A DNA stretch of 64,000 nucleotides from an uncultured Bacteroidia bacterium. GTDB lineage: Bacteria; Bacteroidota; Bacteroidia; Bacteroidales; UBA932. The stretch is taken from positions 1-64,000 of the forward strand of contig CACZUR010000003.1 in NCBI GenBank assembly GCA_902784435.1, read 5' to 3'. The position numbers and the translations under genes are program-made. Below are positions 63,320 to 64,000 of this stretch, in pieces. Under the pieces are notes generated by a model. It had not been told where the DNA came from. It ran no database searches and saw nothing but the letters and a program-made list of their open reading frames with translations. Within the stretch, counting starts at the first letter, position 1. Each line of letters opens with the position of its first letter.

Positions 63320-63946
63320 ATGGAAGTGAATTGGGTACTCATCACCCGGCTGGTGATTGCCGGGGTTTTCGGGGGTCTCATCGGCCTGGAGCGGGAGTTC
63401 CGGGCCAAGGAGGCCGGCGTGCGCACACACTTCATCGTGGCGCTGGGCAGTGCCCTGTTCATGATTATTTCGCAGTTTGCCTTTGAGGGCAAGCAGCACG
63501 ATGCCGCCCGCGTGGCGGCGCAAGTGGTTTCAGGCATCGGCTTCATCGGGGCTGGCGTCATCATTTTCCAGCAGAACGCCGTGCGGGGCATCACCACGGC
63601 GGCGGGCCTGTGGGTGGCGGCGGCCATCGGCATGGCCTGCGGCGACGGCATGTACTCCGTGGCCCTCGCGGCCACCCTGCTCACCATCTGCGTGATGGAG
63701 ATGATGCATTTTATCAACCTGCACCTGAACGACCGGGCCATGGAAGTGATCCTGGTTCCGCCGCCGGGATACGACCCTCTCTCTTTCCCGGACCAGCTTA
63801 AACAAATGAAAATCAAAATGGAATCCTTCTCCTATGACAGCGGTCAGATTCACCTGATGCTCCGTTTCCGCCACAAGGACCATCTGGGCCAGCTCCGGGC
63901 CATGATGGAGCGGCTGGAAGGGTTCACCGTCGTCAAAATCAACTAA
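63320..63946 (+). CDS. MgtC/SapB-family membrane protein
   Basis: The 208-residue product opens with the family N-terminal membrane domain: GLIGLEREFRAKEAGVRTH, VALGSALFMIIS, RVAAQVVSGIGFIGAGVIIF and GITTAAGLWVAAAIGMACG. These correspond to the conserved helices of MgtC. The C-terminal 75 residues form a small soluble domain (QIHLMLRFRHKDHLGQLRAMM), similar to ACT-type tails of relatives. Family members affect magnesium or other envelope stress, but the mechanism varies. The start is fixed by the membrane motif, which begins about ten residues later. The promoter leaves almost no 5' leader. Confidence 0.92.
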   Translation: MEVNWVLITRLVIAGVFGGLIGLEREFRAKEAGVRTHFIVALGSALFMIISQFAFEGKQHDAARVAAQVVSGIGFIGAGVIIFQQNAVRGITTAAGLWVAAAIGMACGDGMYSVALAATLLTICVMEMMHFINLHLNDRAMEVILVPPPGYDPLSFPDQLKQMKIKMESFSYDSGQIHLMLRFRHKDHLGQLRAMMERLEGFTVVKIN

Positions 63947-63959
63947 AACTATAACCTTA

Positions 63960-64000
63960 TGACCCACTTATTTTACCTGGTTCCGCTGGCCGCCGTGCTG
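63960..64000 (+). CDS. Start of a probable membrane pyrophosphatase (truncated by window end)
   Basis: Only 41 bases are visible: an ATG at 63960 and the residues MTHLFYLVPLAAVL. Ion-pumping membrane pyrophosphatases (HppA) of Bacteroidetes begin with a similar hydrophobic VP-x-A-x-VLAL helix. The assignment rests on that short similarity alone, and any membrane protein would be possible. Confidence 0.4.

Overview
The window looks like chromosome from a GC-rich member of the Bacteroidales (phylum Bacteroidota). The evidence is two SusC/SusD pairs, many lipoproteins with short acidic export signals after the lipobox cysteine, BACON and FISUMP-type surface modules, a fused SecDF, and several promoters of the Bacteroidetes type (TTTG, 19-20 bases, TAnnTTTG). 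The genus cannot be fixed from sequence reading alone. No integrase, transposase, phage gene or CRISPR array was seen.

Layout. (1) 1-21,900 is mostly housekeeping: dnaE; an intergenic array of 84-bp repeats carrying palindromes; secDF, which is broken by a frameshift; a PD40-type secreted protein; a 21-bp repeat array; tRNA-Ser(GCT); a lipoprotein-type peptide deformylase; an LD-carboxypeptidase; a ClpB without its N domain; and a minus-strand run consisting of a TPR lipoprotein, a LytTR regulator, a sodium symporter, a sigma-54 activator, lptE, an unknown gene and secG. (2) 20,695-54,832 is a very large glycan-utilisation locus. A XylR/AraC-type regulator is followed by a ROK sugar kinase, an exo-glucosaminidase-like GH2, an alkaline phosphatase, a GH20 hexosaminidase, a GH18 chitinase-like lipoprotein, SusC/SusD, a second SusC fused to an OmpA domain with its SusD, two BACON lipoproteins, four FISUMP lipoproteins (five FISUMP modules), two tiny paralogous ORFs, and a GH18-beta-propeller lipoprotein. 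These genes lie on one strand with short gaps and could be one transcription unit of about 33 kb. (3) 54,760-64,000 holds a possible small RNA, pheS, a C69 dipeptidase, a porin, a lamin-tail lipoprotein, two adjacent CYTH-type proteins, a SLC13/DASS transporter, a leaderless-looking mgtC-like gene and the first codons of a probable membrane pyrophosphatase.

How the locus probably works (inference). Surface GH18 enzymes cut a beta-linked GlcNAc polymer or glycan. SusD and the BACON/FISUMP lipoproteins hold it, and the SusC channels import oligosaccharides. GH20 and GH2 remove terminal GlcNAc and GlcN, the ROK kinase phosphorylates the sugar, and the XylR-type regulator senses it. The most unusual parts are the SusC-OmpA fusion, which has neither a CarboxypepD_reg domain nor an obvious TonB box, and the FISUMP lipoprotein series with conserved small ORFs, hairpins and strong Shine-Dalgarno sites between its genes.
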